Shown in pieces: positions 36,049 to 48,700 of a stretch of DNA of 64,000 nucleotides. This DNA comes from Stieleria neptunia (GTDB taxonomy: Bacteria; Planctomycetota; Planctomycetia; Pirellulales; Pirellulaceae): assembly GCF_007754155.1 (NCBI RefSeq), contig NZ_CP037423.1, positions 5,052,865-5,116,864 of the forward strand. The letters run 5' to 3'. The notes beneath the pieces were generated by a model. That model was not told the DNA's origin, did not search any database, and saw only the letters and a list, made by a program, of their open reading frames with translations. The number at the start of each line of letters is the position of its first letter. Within the stretch, counting starts at the first letter, position 1. The position numbers and the translations under genes were made by a program.

Positions 36049-36609
36049 TTGGAATCCACTTCTGCCACGCTCCTGGGTCGTCTACGCGACGCTTCGGACC
36101 ATCAAGCATGGCAGGAATTTGTCCAGATCTACACGCCGATGATTCACCGCTGGGCCACGGCGCTTCAGCTTTCGCAGTCCGATGCGAATGATCTGACCCA
36201 GGACGTGATGCTCACGCTTGTCCGTCGGATGCATGGGTTTCGCTACGATCCCAAGAAGAGTTTCCGCAGCTGGCTGAAGACCGTTGCGGTCAATCGTGGA
36301 CGCGATTTTCTTCGCAAACGCTGCCGGTCGGATGTTCAACTCGCCGAATCCGGGCATGCTTCGGACGTCGACCATGTCAAGTTTTTGTCGGATCGAGAAT
36401 ACGAACAAATGCTCGCGCAGCGAATCTTGACGTACATTCGCACCGAGTTCGAGGAGACCACCTGGCGGGCGTGCTGGATGAGCGTGGTGGAGGAGCAGCA
36501 GGCCTCGAAAATCGCAACGGAACTTGGCATCAGCTTAAACGCCGTCTATCTGGCCAAATCTCGCGTGCTTCGACGGATACGCGCTGATCTCGATGATCTC
36601 TTGAGCTGA
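36049..36609 (+). CDS. ECF-type RNA polymerase sigma factor
   Basis: A 186-residue sigma factor. Region 2 is seen in DASDHQAWQEFVQIYTPMI and SDANDLTQDVMLTLVRRM, with the promoter-melting segment FRSWLKTVAVNRGRDFLRK. Region 4 is the C-terminal helix-turn-helix EEQQASKIATELGISLNAVY followed by LAKSRVLRRIRADLDDLL. The start is TTG 36049; no better start is in frame before a stop. It diverges from the ZAS-kinase gene, whose N-terminus could bind and hold it. The giant surface-protein gene begins 157 bases downstream on the same strand, so sigma might drive it, or both may be in one transcript. Confidence 0.92.
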   Translation: MESTSATLLGRLRDASDHQAWQEFVQIYTPMIHRWATALQLSQSDANDLTQDVMLTLVRRMHGFRYDPKKSFRSWLKTVAVNRGRDFLRKRCRSDVQLAESGHASDVDHVKFLSDREYEQMLAQRILTYIRTEFEETTWRACWMSVVEEQQASKIATELGISLNAVYLAKSRVLRRIRADLDDLLS

Positions 36610-36766
36610 AGAATCTGGCTCGTTTCTGAATCAAATCGCCAAATCGTTGACAGGGTTCGAGGGGATCGATCGTACCAAGGGTGTTCACTCGGTCCGGCTT
36701 CATTTCACCAGCGGAGGTGAGACAGAAAGTCCAGACGCACAAGTTGCACCCCGATGAGTCATCGAC

Positions 36767-39700
36767 GTGAATCTCTTTCGCAGCTTCAAGCGGGGGGCAA
36801 TTCGAAATCGCGGCTCCCGCCGGTCGCACCGCCGTCCGAGAACAGAAGCGTTGGAAGCGCGGCGGTTGCTGGCGGCTCAGTTGACCTACGACGCGGGAGC
36901 AGCCGGTAGCACTGGCCTGAGTGCCGCAATCCGATTGGCCGACGACGATATCCAACTCGTCGATACGGCCAACAATGATCAGATTCTCGCTGCTGCCCCG
37001 ATTGCTGAACTCGCGGAAGTCATTGTGACTGGGACGAGCGGTACGGATCAGTTGCAAATCCAGGGCGAGATCCCGATTGGAATTCGTATCCAATTCGACG
37101 GTGTCGCTGGATTCGATCGAATCATCGGTTCGTCGTTGGACAAACAATGGCAGGTTCTCGGCGATGGTGAAGGTCGGATCGATGGGCGTCATCAATGGCT
37201 CAACGTCGAACACCTGGACGCGACGGCGAGCAACCAAAGCACCCTTGATTATTCCGGTTTTGCGACGGGAGTCGCTGTCGATCTCGCGAATCAGACTGCT
37301 ACCGGACTGACCAGCATCGTCGGATTTAATGCAATCGTCGGCTCGCCATTCGACGACACCTTGACGGGTTCCGAAGCGGCCGAGTTTTTCACCGGAGGCT
37401 TGGGGGCGGATACGATTACCGGCGGACAGGATGTGGGTGCCGGCGAAACTGCGATCGACCAGTTAATCGAACAGCGAGATGCTGACTTTCGTCTTACCGG
37501 ATTGACGTTGCAGATCGGCAACGAAGGCGAAGACATCATCCGAGAAGTGGAACTGGTCTCTCTAATCGGCGGTGCAGGGAACAATCGAATCGATGCGACC
37601 GGGACACTTTATGCGACCCACTTGGATGGTGGCGAGGGAGATGATCACATCACCGGTGGCTTGGGCAACGATGCGTTAATCGGTGGCCCCGGCAACGATA
37701 CGCTCGAAGGCGGACTGGGCAATGATACGCTTGGCGGTGGTGATGGCATCGATTCAATGTCGGGCGGATTGGGCACGAACACGTTGGTGCAGAGCGGGAG
37801 CGGCCGATTCGTTCTGACCGACACAACGATTGATCACGGGCAGGGAAAAAACGAGATCCAGACCATTGAACTGGGCGAAAATGCATCGGGAACGTTTCGG
37901 TTGATCTTGGAGGGCAAACACACCGTCTCGATCTCCGCCGATGCGAATCCAGATGAACTCACCGCGGCACTGGAACGACTTGTCACGCGTGACCAGTTTG
38001 AAGTCTCGGCCGGAGCGGTAGCAAAAAGTTTTCAGGTTGAGTTCGTTGGGCGATCCGCTGGCATGGATGTCGCCGAATTGGTTCTCGATGATTCTAACCT
38101 AATGGCGGCAAACCCACGCGTCACATCCGATGACGGCATGGTTGCCAATGAGGATTTCTCGGGCATTACAGACGTTCGTCTGACAGGATCATTTACCGCG
38201 GACCTGTTTGATCTGTCGGCTTACACTCACAACGTCACCGTCCGCGCCGGCCAGGGAAACGACCGCGTCATCGTTGGCGAACAGTCCTTTGATCTAGACG
38301 GTGGCATCGGAACGGATACGCTCCACTACGCTGCCGGCGGGACGGTTGGCGACGCGACGTTGACCAATCACCAACTGGACGCAAAACCGGCCGTCGGATT
38401 CGAACGCGCCAGGCTGATCGGGTCTCAGGACTTCGACATCATCGATGCGAGTGAATTCTATGGGCTTGCCGGCTCGACCGATGTGACGACCCTCGGAAAC
38501 GGTGTCGGATTGCGGCGAGTCGATGGCAACGATTTGTTACTGACGGTTGGCGGTGAAACGGTGGAGGTGGATCTCTCGCCCGCAAAGACGCTGGACGACG
38601 TCTTGATGATCCTAACCAAGGCTGTCCCAACGATGACCGCAGTTTACGATCCCGTCGCTTCCCGCGTGACACTCAATTCGCACGACGTCAACAAACAGAT
38701 TTCGCTGCAATCGATCAATGGTTCGACAGTGGTCGAAGACTTGGGAATGCAGGGCGTTCCGTCGGATCTGGGCCGTATGGTTTCGCTCCGGCTGGTCGGG
38801 TCACCGATGGTCGAGATCAACGGGCTCGCTGGCGCCGATACGATCACCGGCAGTCCAGGCAACGACCGTTTGACCGGATTCCTGGGAGGCGACAACATCG
38901 ATGGGAAAGACGGTGTCGACACCTTTGTGGAATCGTTTGCCGCATTCGGAAACCTCAATCCACGTGAAGCCACGCTCACCGACACACGCTTCACCATGGC
39001 GGCCCAGCAACCGACGGGACGCGACAATCTGAGCAACATCGAACAGGCCGAATTGACCGGTGGAACCACGGTGGCGGCAACGATCGACGTGTCCGGATTC
39101 ACAGCCGGCAGCGTCACGACCACATCACTCGGACAGCCCGATACGATTATCGGAGGTCCGGCCGGAACGACTGTCGAAGCGATCGGCGATGATCTGCCAG
39201 ATGGCCAGCAGGTGACCTTTCAAGTTCATCCGTCCGCGACACTCAACACGGCCGTGATCCGCGCGGCGCGAGCGACCTCGGTCCGGCAGGCGGACCTCGA
39301 CAAAATTCTGGTGACCCCGGCAGGATCGACGGCGAACCTTACGGTCAAGTACGACGATGTTCTGGAAGTCCAAAGCGACTTGCTAGCTCCGGGCAGACAA
39401 ATCACACTTCAGGCCGACACGGTCCGGGTGAATCAATTCACGGTCGATACATCGGACACGTCGAAGGCCGGCGGCATTCGGATTGCCGGCGAAACCATCG
39501 AGATCGGTGGCGGGGCGCGTCTGATTGCGAACGCGGATGCAGGAGGGACGCATGGGGACATCGTCCTGGCCGCATCGGATCGCGGTAAGTTTGTCGGCCA
39601 GGGATTCTATGTCCCCAAGCACGCCGACGCAGCAGTCACAATCAACCAAGCAACCATCGACGGCGGTAACGTTTCGATCACCGCGACGGCTCTGGTCGGC

Positions 39701-42700
39701 AACACGGTTGACGCCAAACGACTCAAGGAGTTTCCACTCTCGACCTTGACCAAAGCGGGGTTAGACAAGATCACGGGAACACTCGAGTCGACGTCCTTTG
39801 CCGGATCGCTGTCCAATTCGGAAGCGATGGCCAATGTGACCATTGGACCAAACGCGGTCATCAACGCGGCCGAGTTCATCGCTTCATCGTTACTCACATC
39901 ATCAATCATCAATGCGCCGAGCACCGAGATCTTTTCGGTCAAATCGCCAGTCGGTATCGCGATCGGTCTATCCGAAAACCAAGCCGCGACGACGATCTTA
40001 GGAACCATTAACGCGACCGGTAATGCGACGGTTTCATCGCGCATTGACCAATCCGCCAACATTGGCGCCGAAGCCCCAGGCGGCGCCTTGGCCGCGAGCG
40101 TGATGGAATCGACCAACACGGTGAATGTAACCGACAGTGCGGTGTTGAACGTCGGCAAGTCGTTGTTCGTCCAGGCCGACACCGTCGACCGGAATGCGAC
40201 GTTTGCAACCGCCAGTTCCGACGACACGGCATTTCAATTGGGGATTGCGGTCAGCGTCGAAAATGGAACCACCGAAACGATCATCGAGGGGCGACTAAAC
40301 GTCACGGACGACATAAAAATACGTTCGACTCAAGAGAAGAAAACGATCGATACGGCCGCGACGCTGAATGTTCCGGTCGTTTTCGACGTGCGGGGCACAA
40401 AGTCCGGCGTCAAGGCGGTTTCGAGTGTCGGTGCTGACGATCCAGATTTCTTGTCGGACTTTAAGAAACTAGCAATCGCGAAGGTGGGTGAAGCGTCCGG
40501 CGTGACCAAACTCGCCGAGGATCTGAAAGGAGCCGCCAAGGGGTTCAGTAATGCGCTGCGCAACTCGATTGCCTCGGTCGCCCCCGCGCCGATCGCGGAA
40601 TTGATCCGAGTCGAAGAAGATCCGCCAGCGACCACTCCGGTAACGCCAATCCCACCCGACGGATTGTACGGCGGATCGATCGCGTTGGTTGTCGATACCA
40701 ATACGGTTCGAACACAGATCGGTACGGATTCCCTCACGCCACGCGCCGACTTGGACGCCGGTGGCGCGATCGATGTTATTGCATCGGTCAACAACCGACC
40801 ATCGGTGACATCTAGCTCGACAGTCGGTAACCTTCGCCTGGAAGAGGATAAGCCGACCGTCGAATCAGCCGACGGCCGATCGTTCGCGGTGGCAGTCGGC
40901 AAGTTTGATAATACTGCTGAAACGCTGATCATGGGCGGTGCGGACCTGGACGCATTGAAAGCCATCACGATCCGCGGCGAGACGATCAATCAGATCGACC
41001 CGGCATCCATTCAAGGTCCCTTCAAGAACCCCTCGGTCTCCGACGCAACCTACACGACCAAAGACCGATTCAAGATCATCACCCAAGACGACACGGTGGA
41101 CGTCGTCGAAGGACACAGTCCGAACAAAAAGCAGGATGGCAAAGCGGGCGGCGGGGACGTCGGAACACGTTACAAATACATCGGTGGTGTGATCCGAGAG
41201 ATTGATCTTGGCACCGAGGATTTCACCAACGGAAACTGGAAACTGGTGGGCAATCCGGTCGCCGATGCCGCCCGACAATTTGTCTCCAGCGTCGAGAACG
41301 TGCTCGATGATAATCTGGGACTCAACAACAACGTTGTCGACACCTGGACACAGGCCCGTGCCGACGGGCAAGCCGAAACCGCCGCCGGATCCGCAACCGT
41401 GCTGATCCTGGACCACACTGCCAAAGCGATTGTGAAAGACGGCGCGAGAATCAACCAAGATGCGACGGTCGTTCATGGAGAACAACATGTTGTCGTCGCG
41501 GCCAAAAGCGTCAACGAAACGGTCAACCTGAGTGGAAATGTTCGTACGGCCGGATTGCGGGGAGCGGGTGAAAACAGCAAGGATTGGACGATCAGCAATG
41601 TGACCAGCGGTCCTGGGATCGGAGCCGTGAACAAGAAACCTGGCAATTCAGCAATCGGCGGAACGGCACAGGTGTTCCTCTACGAAAACGATGTACTGGC
41701 CGAGATCGAGGATAACGTCATTCTCGACGCCGACAGTCTGTACGTCGACGCCAACAACAAATCACTCACGCTGACCTTCGGCGCGGCCGGTGGCGAAGCA
41801 AAAAACACGGCGTTTAACGGCGTATTCCTCGCCAATTCGGCGCAAAACACCACGCTGGCTCATGTGCACGGCGGTGCGACGCTGAACGTTCGTGACAAGC
41901 TGGTCAAGGAAGATGGCGCCGACCGTCCAGCATCCTTGATCGTCGAAGCAACCGATCACACCGACAGCGTCGTTGTCGGAGGTGCGATCTCCTTTTCGGA
42001 TCACATCGGGGTCGGTGCGTCACTGGGAATGAATTTCCTGACCCGAGACACCGAATCGATCGTCGGTACCCGCGACGGCGAATCCGCCTCGACGACGTTA
42101 GGTTCGATTACCAACACAGGGAACACGACCATCCATGCGGCGAACGAAGGGTTCCTCGTCGCGCTGGCCGTTTCGGGCGCAAAAGCCGGTGGATCATCCA
42201 GTTCATCGAGCGGACCGACGGGCATCAAAAATGGCGCCGGTGCGCCGACTAACACTCCCACGCAGACTCCGGCCGCAACCAACGACCCCGACGATGATTA
42301 CGACGACATCCTGGGATCGATCGCCGGACTGTTTGAGGAAAACGACTCGCGAGCGCCGCAGGTTGCACAGACTCCGCAAACCACTTCGACCGGAAAAGCG
42401 GGCGTGGGAATTTCAGGAGCGGTCACGCTAAACATTGTCGAGGATGACGCGCGGGCAGTCGTGCGCGACGTTGGAGTGATTACGTCAAAACAAATCAACG
42501 TTCTAGCAACGAATGATTCCAATCTCGGTTCGCTTGCCGGCGCGGGAACCTTGGTGACCGGCGGAGGCAATTCGCTGGGGATTGCCGGCGCGGTCGGTTT
42601 GAACTTCGTCGACGGCGCGACCGAAACAGTGGTCAATCGAACCGGCGAATTGACAGCGACCGGATTAACCATTCGATCCGCCCGCGATGGTCGAATCGTC

Positions 42701-45700
42701 AGCATATCCGCCGGGGTTGCCGGTGCGACCGGACGAAGCAGCATCGCGGTCGCCGGATCGGTCGGCATCACAAAGACCGGCAACGCGACGACCAGTCTGC
42801 TCGGCAATCTGAACGGAGAGATCACCGGTGCGGCCGATCTCAGTGCGGTCGATGACACCGACATCATCCAGGTCGCTGGATCAGCCGGATTCGGTGGCCG
42901 TGCCGGTGTCGGTGCCGCGCTCGGATTAACTTCGATCGACAACCGTGTCGCTGCGGAAGTCGAAAAGATCGGACTGGAAGCAGATCGTTTCCGTTCCAAA
43001 GACTTTTCAGTCACCGCGGATTCCACAGGAATGATCGTGGCGGTCACCGGCGCGGCTGGCATTGCGACCAACGGAGTCGCGGTTGGCGGCACATTCTCGA
43101 TCAATACGATCAGCAACGATGTTCTTGCCGAAGTGCGAGAAAGCTTTCTCCAATCCAGCGAAGGCAATTACGCGATCACCGCGACAGATGACTCCGCAAT
43201 CTACGCGTTTGCCGGTGGGATTGCCGCGGGAAAGACAGCCGGAGTAGGACTGGCGGTGGCGCTGAATTTCCTGGGCAACAACATTGCGGCATACCTAAAG
43301 AACAGCTTCATTTTGACCGGCGGAGCATTGTCGATCGATGCTCGGCAAACCGGAACGAACGTATCGCTGGCGGTCGGTGGCGCGATCGGTGGAACACTGT
43401 TGGTCGGCGGTGCGATGGCGTTGAACCGAACCCAGAACAGCATCCGCAATTCCGTGATCGACAGCACGGCGTCGCACTCCGGATCGATTCGTGTGACTGC
43501 AACCGATTCGACGACCAGCGTGAACATCGCCGGTGGGGCTGCGTTTGCACAAGGAACTGCGGTGGGCGCCGGTGTCGGGCTGAACTTTGTCGACAACGCC
43601 ATTCAGACGACGATTGAAAATTCGAAGCTGGATTCGCTCGCCGGCGGAATCACGCTGAACGCTTCGGCGAACGAAACACTGGTCGGCGTAGGAATTGGAG
43701 CCGGCGTTGCTGCGAAGGCTGGGTTTGCGGGAAGCGTCGCGTTTAATCGCGTCGACAACGATGTGATCACGACGGTCCGCAACAGCCAAGTCGCCGCAGT
43801 GCAGGACGTCATCGCAAGCTCGGGCGACAGTTCATCCGTCTTCGCGATTGCGGGTGCTGGTGCACTCGGCGGGGCCGCCGCCGTTGGCGCAGCGGCGGGT
43901 GTCGCACAAATCAGCAATACCATCCGGACGACAATCGATCAGGGCAGTTTGCTCGAATCCACCAGCAACGTTTCCATCCTCGCCGGTTTCCAAGAACCCG
44001 AAATAGCCCAAGACATCACTACCCTTGGTCTTGGTGCTTCGGGGCATCAACTGGCCGATCCGGCTTCGACGACGCGTGACCAAGATGGCAAACAGCTTGC
44101 CGAATCAACTGGCAGCCACATCGTCAACATCGCCGTCGCGGGCGCCGGTGCCGGATCCTTTGCCGGTGGTGCGGCGATCAACTTGAATTGGATCAACAAC
44201 ATTGTCGAAGCGTCAGTATTCGGTTCATCGACGCTGTCCGCGACGCAATCCGTTGCCGTGTTGGCCAACGACAATCCAGAGATCATCAGCGTCGCGGTCG
44301 GAGTCGCCGCCTCCGGTGGCGGAGCCGTGGGTGCAGCCGTTTCTTTCAACTACATCGGCGGTGATCCGGGCAACCCGTCACGTGCGGTGCCGAGCGATCC
44401 TGCGAGTAGCGATGCGGGTCGAGTTCGAGCGATCGTTGACGGTTCGACCATCACTTCGTCGGCCGGTGCGCTGGACTTGAACGCGTTTTCGGACCCCAGT
44501 TTGATCAATGTGTCCGCCGGGGCCGCCGGTGCGGGTGGCGCTGCGGTCGCCGGTTCCATTTCAATCAACTTCAATCGCAACCTCATCGAGTCGGCCGTTA
44601 CCGATTCGACGATCACGACGCAAACCGGCGCGACGATTGATGCCCGTGTGGATCCGATCATGATCATCGTCTCCGGCGGCGCGGCCGGTTCAGGCGGCTT
44701 GGCGGCCGCCGGTGCGGTTGCGACCAACGACATGCGGAACGATGTCAAAGCCTTTGCCGAGCGATCCGCGGTGACCGTGGCCGCCGGCGATCTCTCGGTG
44801 ACGGCGACTGTCGGCGAGAAAGCAGACCTGACCGAGACGAAATCTCGTGTGACGCCGAATGATGAAACCATCGATTCGCAAATTTGGTCGTTCGCCATCG
44901 GAGGTGCCTTCTCTGGCGGACTCTCCGCGGCGGGATCGGCTTCAATCAATTGGATCCGAAATACCGTCAACGCACATGTTTCCAGCGACGCGGCAACGGC
45001 TCGGCTGGTCAAGGCGGATGACGTCATCGTCGCGGCAAAGGACCAAGCTTCGATTCGGTCAGCCGCTGCTTCGGTGGCTGCATCCGGTGGCGTCGCTGGC
45101 GGGCTGGCTATCGCCTACAACTTCATTGGTGGCGATCCGGACAACCCCACTTCAGCCGCCCGCAACTCAATCACGGCAAGTGTCAGCGAAATCGAAATCC
45201 AGTCGACAACGCTTTCAGTCACCGCTGATTCGACGTCTCAGATCATTAATGGTTCGATCGGTGCCGCCGCGGCAGGCACCGGCGCGGCTGCGGCGGCGCT
45301 TTCGACGAACTTCATTCGCACCAATGTCATTGCCAAAATCGGTTTGTCGGCTTTGGTAACAACAACGGCCGACGTCAACGTACTGGCCCGGGATCGCTCG
45401 ACGATTAGTACGTTATCCGGCGGCGGCGCGGTCGCGGTTGCGGCCGGTGGAGGAGCAGCAGCGGCGTACAACGACATTCAAAACAATGTCTTCTCTTCCG
45501 TTCAACAAGCCAACGTCACGACCGGTGGCAACTTGGTCGTCAACGCGTTGGCCGCGCCAACAATCGATGTGGTCGTAGTCGCCCTCGGCGGCGGGGCGGT
45601 TGGAATCGCAGGCAGCGGCAGCGGAAACGTGATGAAAAACCAAGTCGTCGCAGTGGTCGATCGCTCCACGGTCGTTGCTGAAAATGATGTTCAAGTCGTC

Positions 45701-48700
45701 GCACTGACCGGTGCCAATCTGTTGACCAAAACCGGCGCCGTAGGGGCCGGTGTGGTCGCCGGAGCGGGTGCAATCGTCGTGAACGATTTGGCCAACGACA
45801 CTTCGGCCACCATTATCGAATCGCAGGTCTTTGCCAAGGCACTTGCCGGTGAAACGACGTTCCCTGTGGATGCTTCGGGGCAATCCACCGACACCGCAGT
45901 TCGCGGATTGACAGTTTATGCCCAGGGGACGTTCACGCCGCGATCGGCAGACGATGAATTCAACAATGCCGCCATCTCGGGCTCGATCGGGCTGGGAGCA
46001 TTTTCGGCAAGCGTCGTTGTCAATTTGCTCAAAGACCGGACGACAGCCTCCATCAACGATTCGAGAATCAACTCGCAAGAAAACCGTGGCCGCGGCGTTG
46101 CGGTCGTTGCCCGCTATGACAGCCATGCGAAAGACCTGGTCGGTGGTGTTTCGGGGGGCGGTGTCGCCGTCGGTGCAGGTGTCGACGTGTTTGTGGTCGG
46201 CGTCACCACCCGGGCATCGATCGATGATTTCGATGGTGTGTCAAGTGGCGCGGATGATCGAACGGCCGTTTATGCCGCCGACTCGATTCATGTCCGGGCC
46301 GATACCAACGTTGACTTTGATTCGACGTCCATTGGTGCTGCGTTGTCCGGATTCGCGTCATTGGCGGGCGCTGCGTCGGCAATCGATATGGATACGACGA
46401 CCGAAGCGTTCGTCAAGAACAGCCTGCTTCGCGCCGGCGGAGAAACCGCGGTCACCACACCCGGTCGCTTCGGAAGCGTGGCGGGAATCGCGATCGAATC
46501 GTTCGAACAAGTCGAGGTTGATTTGACCGTCGGAGCCGCCGCTGCATCAGGCGCCGTCAGTGCAGGTGGCAGCGTCGCGGTGGTCAACCTGAACAATAAC
46601 CTTCGCGCCACCGCCTCGGGATCCGACATCCAGACGCCGAAGGCAGTTGCGATCGCAGCGGTTCCGAATACCAATGTCAATCTACGTGCCGCGACCGGGG
46701 CAATCGGCTTAGCGGGGGCACTGTCGGCCACAGTCGGTGTGGTGAATATCGGAGGCAGCGCGATCGCAGGGCTTGCAAAATCCGATGATTTTTCCGGCGC
46801 CGTTGATGCTGCAAGTTTCAGTAGCAAGGCCGACCAAACCATTGTCATCAATGACGAACTGGGCAACATCGCGGCAGCCGGCGGTGTCGGCGCGGGTGCG
46901 ACGGCTGATTTGATCACGGTCAACACATTCGTCCAGTCAGAAATTGGCCAATCTTGGAACGTCGCAACGTCTGGTGCAATCGACCTTCTTGCAAATTCTC
47001 GCAAGAACATTGAATCCGAAATCTTCGCCTTTGCTGGTGCCGTGTTGGGAGGAATCAACGGGGCACTTTCGGTGGTCACCATCGGATCGGAAATGGACAG
47101 CGATGGAAAATCGGAAGCCGACAACATGCAGGGGCACGTCAACCAGTCACTCCAACGTGTCGGCGTTGGGAAAGGACTGCGTGAGCAATCCGACACATCC
47201 ATTGGCAGCGGTATCCACTCCCGAACGTTAAAAAATGCGACCGGTTCAAACCTGGTTCAAGCGAACACCGACTCGGCTGGGCAACTGTCGATCGACAATG
47301 CCTTTACCGCCCCAACGAAAACAGGCACCCTCGCATCGATCGCCGACGGAACGACGATCACGTCGAGCGCGGACAGCATTCAGATCAAGGCTTTTGATCA
47401 AACCGATGTAAAAGTTCGAATCGGACAAGGCACCATCGGAGGTCTTGCCGTCGGTGGGTCGGCTGGGATCGTCACCAATGGATCGACCGCACATGCTCGG
47501 ATCGGTGAATCGGCTGACGTGACTGCTGCAAAAAATATCCTTGTTGGCGCAGAGCAAATCGGAAAGGGTGACGCAGCCAGTTCAGCAGGACTGGCCGGAT
47601 TGGTGGGACTGGGAGCGCAAGTCTCGATCTTGGAAAACGTCGGCCAGGCGAGCTCCTCGATCGGTGATCAAGCACAATTGCAGTCAAAATCATTGATCAT
47701 GGAAACTTTCAAAACCGGAGGGCAAAGTAGCTCAACCCGACAAAATGCGATCGGAGTGATCACCGCAGGCGCATCAATCTCGCGAGTTTCCAACGATGGG
47801 TCCGCATCCACAACGATCGGTGATGGAGTCCAAATCGGACATGCGAGCCCGCTTGACAACGTCACCCTAACTTCCGCCCAATCAACCGAGGGCAGGACAG
47901 AGAGCAACGCCGTGGTGGTCGGGATCGGTGCGGCCTCGATCAACGAATCCAACGCTTTCAACGGCGTCGAAACGGTTGCCGCAATCGGTGACGGCGGTTC
48001 GATTCGCGCGACGACTGTCAATGTGACATCGAGGGCTGTCCCTGAAGCGAGGGCGTTCTCGCCTGCGGTTGTGACCATCGGCAAAGCCGCATTGGGAGTG
48101 ACAGTCAATGAAGCCAAATTAGACACGCTGGTCGATGCACATGTCGGTGGAAACATCCAGACCCAAACACTCAATGTCAACACCAAGTTGATTGTGGAAG
48201 AAAGCGATTTGGTATCGCAGGTCGGTGGCGCATCAGTCGGCGGATTGGCCATCAACATCCCTTCCTCGTCGGCGATGGCCACCGGAACCGTCAAGAGTTA
48301 CATCGCAGACGACGCAAGGATTGAAGCCAACGCGATCAACGTCGATGCGAATTCTGAGGTCAATCCATCGACGGAGTCCACCGGTACCACGGTCGGAGTT
48401 GCGACCGGCCAGAACAATCGAGCGCTGTCAACTTCGCAAATTACGACCGAATCCTACGTGGGCTCGAACGTCAATATCGGAGGTGAAGCGGGAGGACAGG
48501 TCGAAGGCCTTGTCGACGGAAAACGCTACTACATCGATGGAAATTTGACGAGCATTCCGATCGTTGGTGATGGCTATGACATGTTCGATCCGCAAACCGA
48601 ACCGGGTGAAATCAGCCAGGAACAGACCGGCGGGTTCCCCGCCACCCTGACGGTCCCCGCGGGATTCAAGACGGCGGCTAGCAATCTCCAAATTAGTCAA

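Noticed and set aside
37628..37770. Type I secretion system
   Set aside because: RTX repeats are present but no ABC exporter, membrane fusion or TolC-like gene is in the window.
42298..43167. Long minus-strand frames inside the giant gene
   Set aside because: Repetitive GC-biased codons keep the opposite strand open; the products are Ala/Pro/Thr-rich with no domain.
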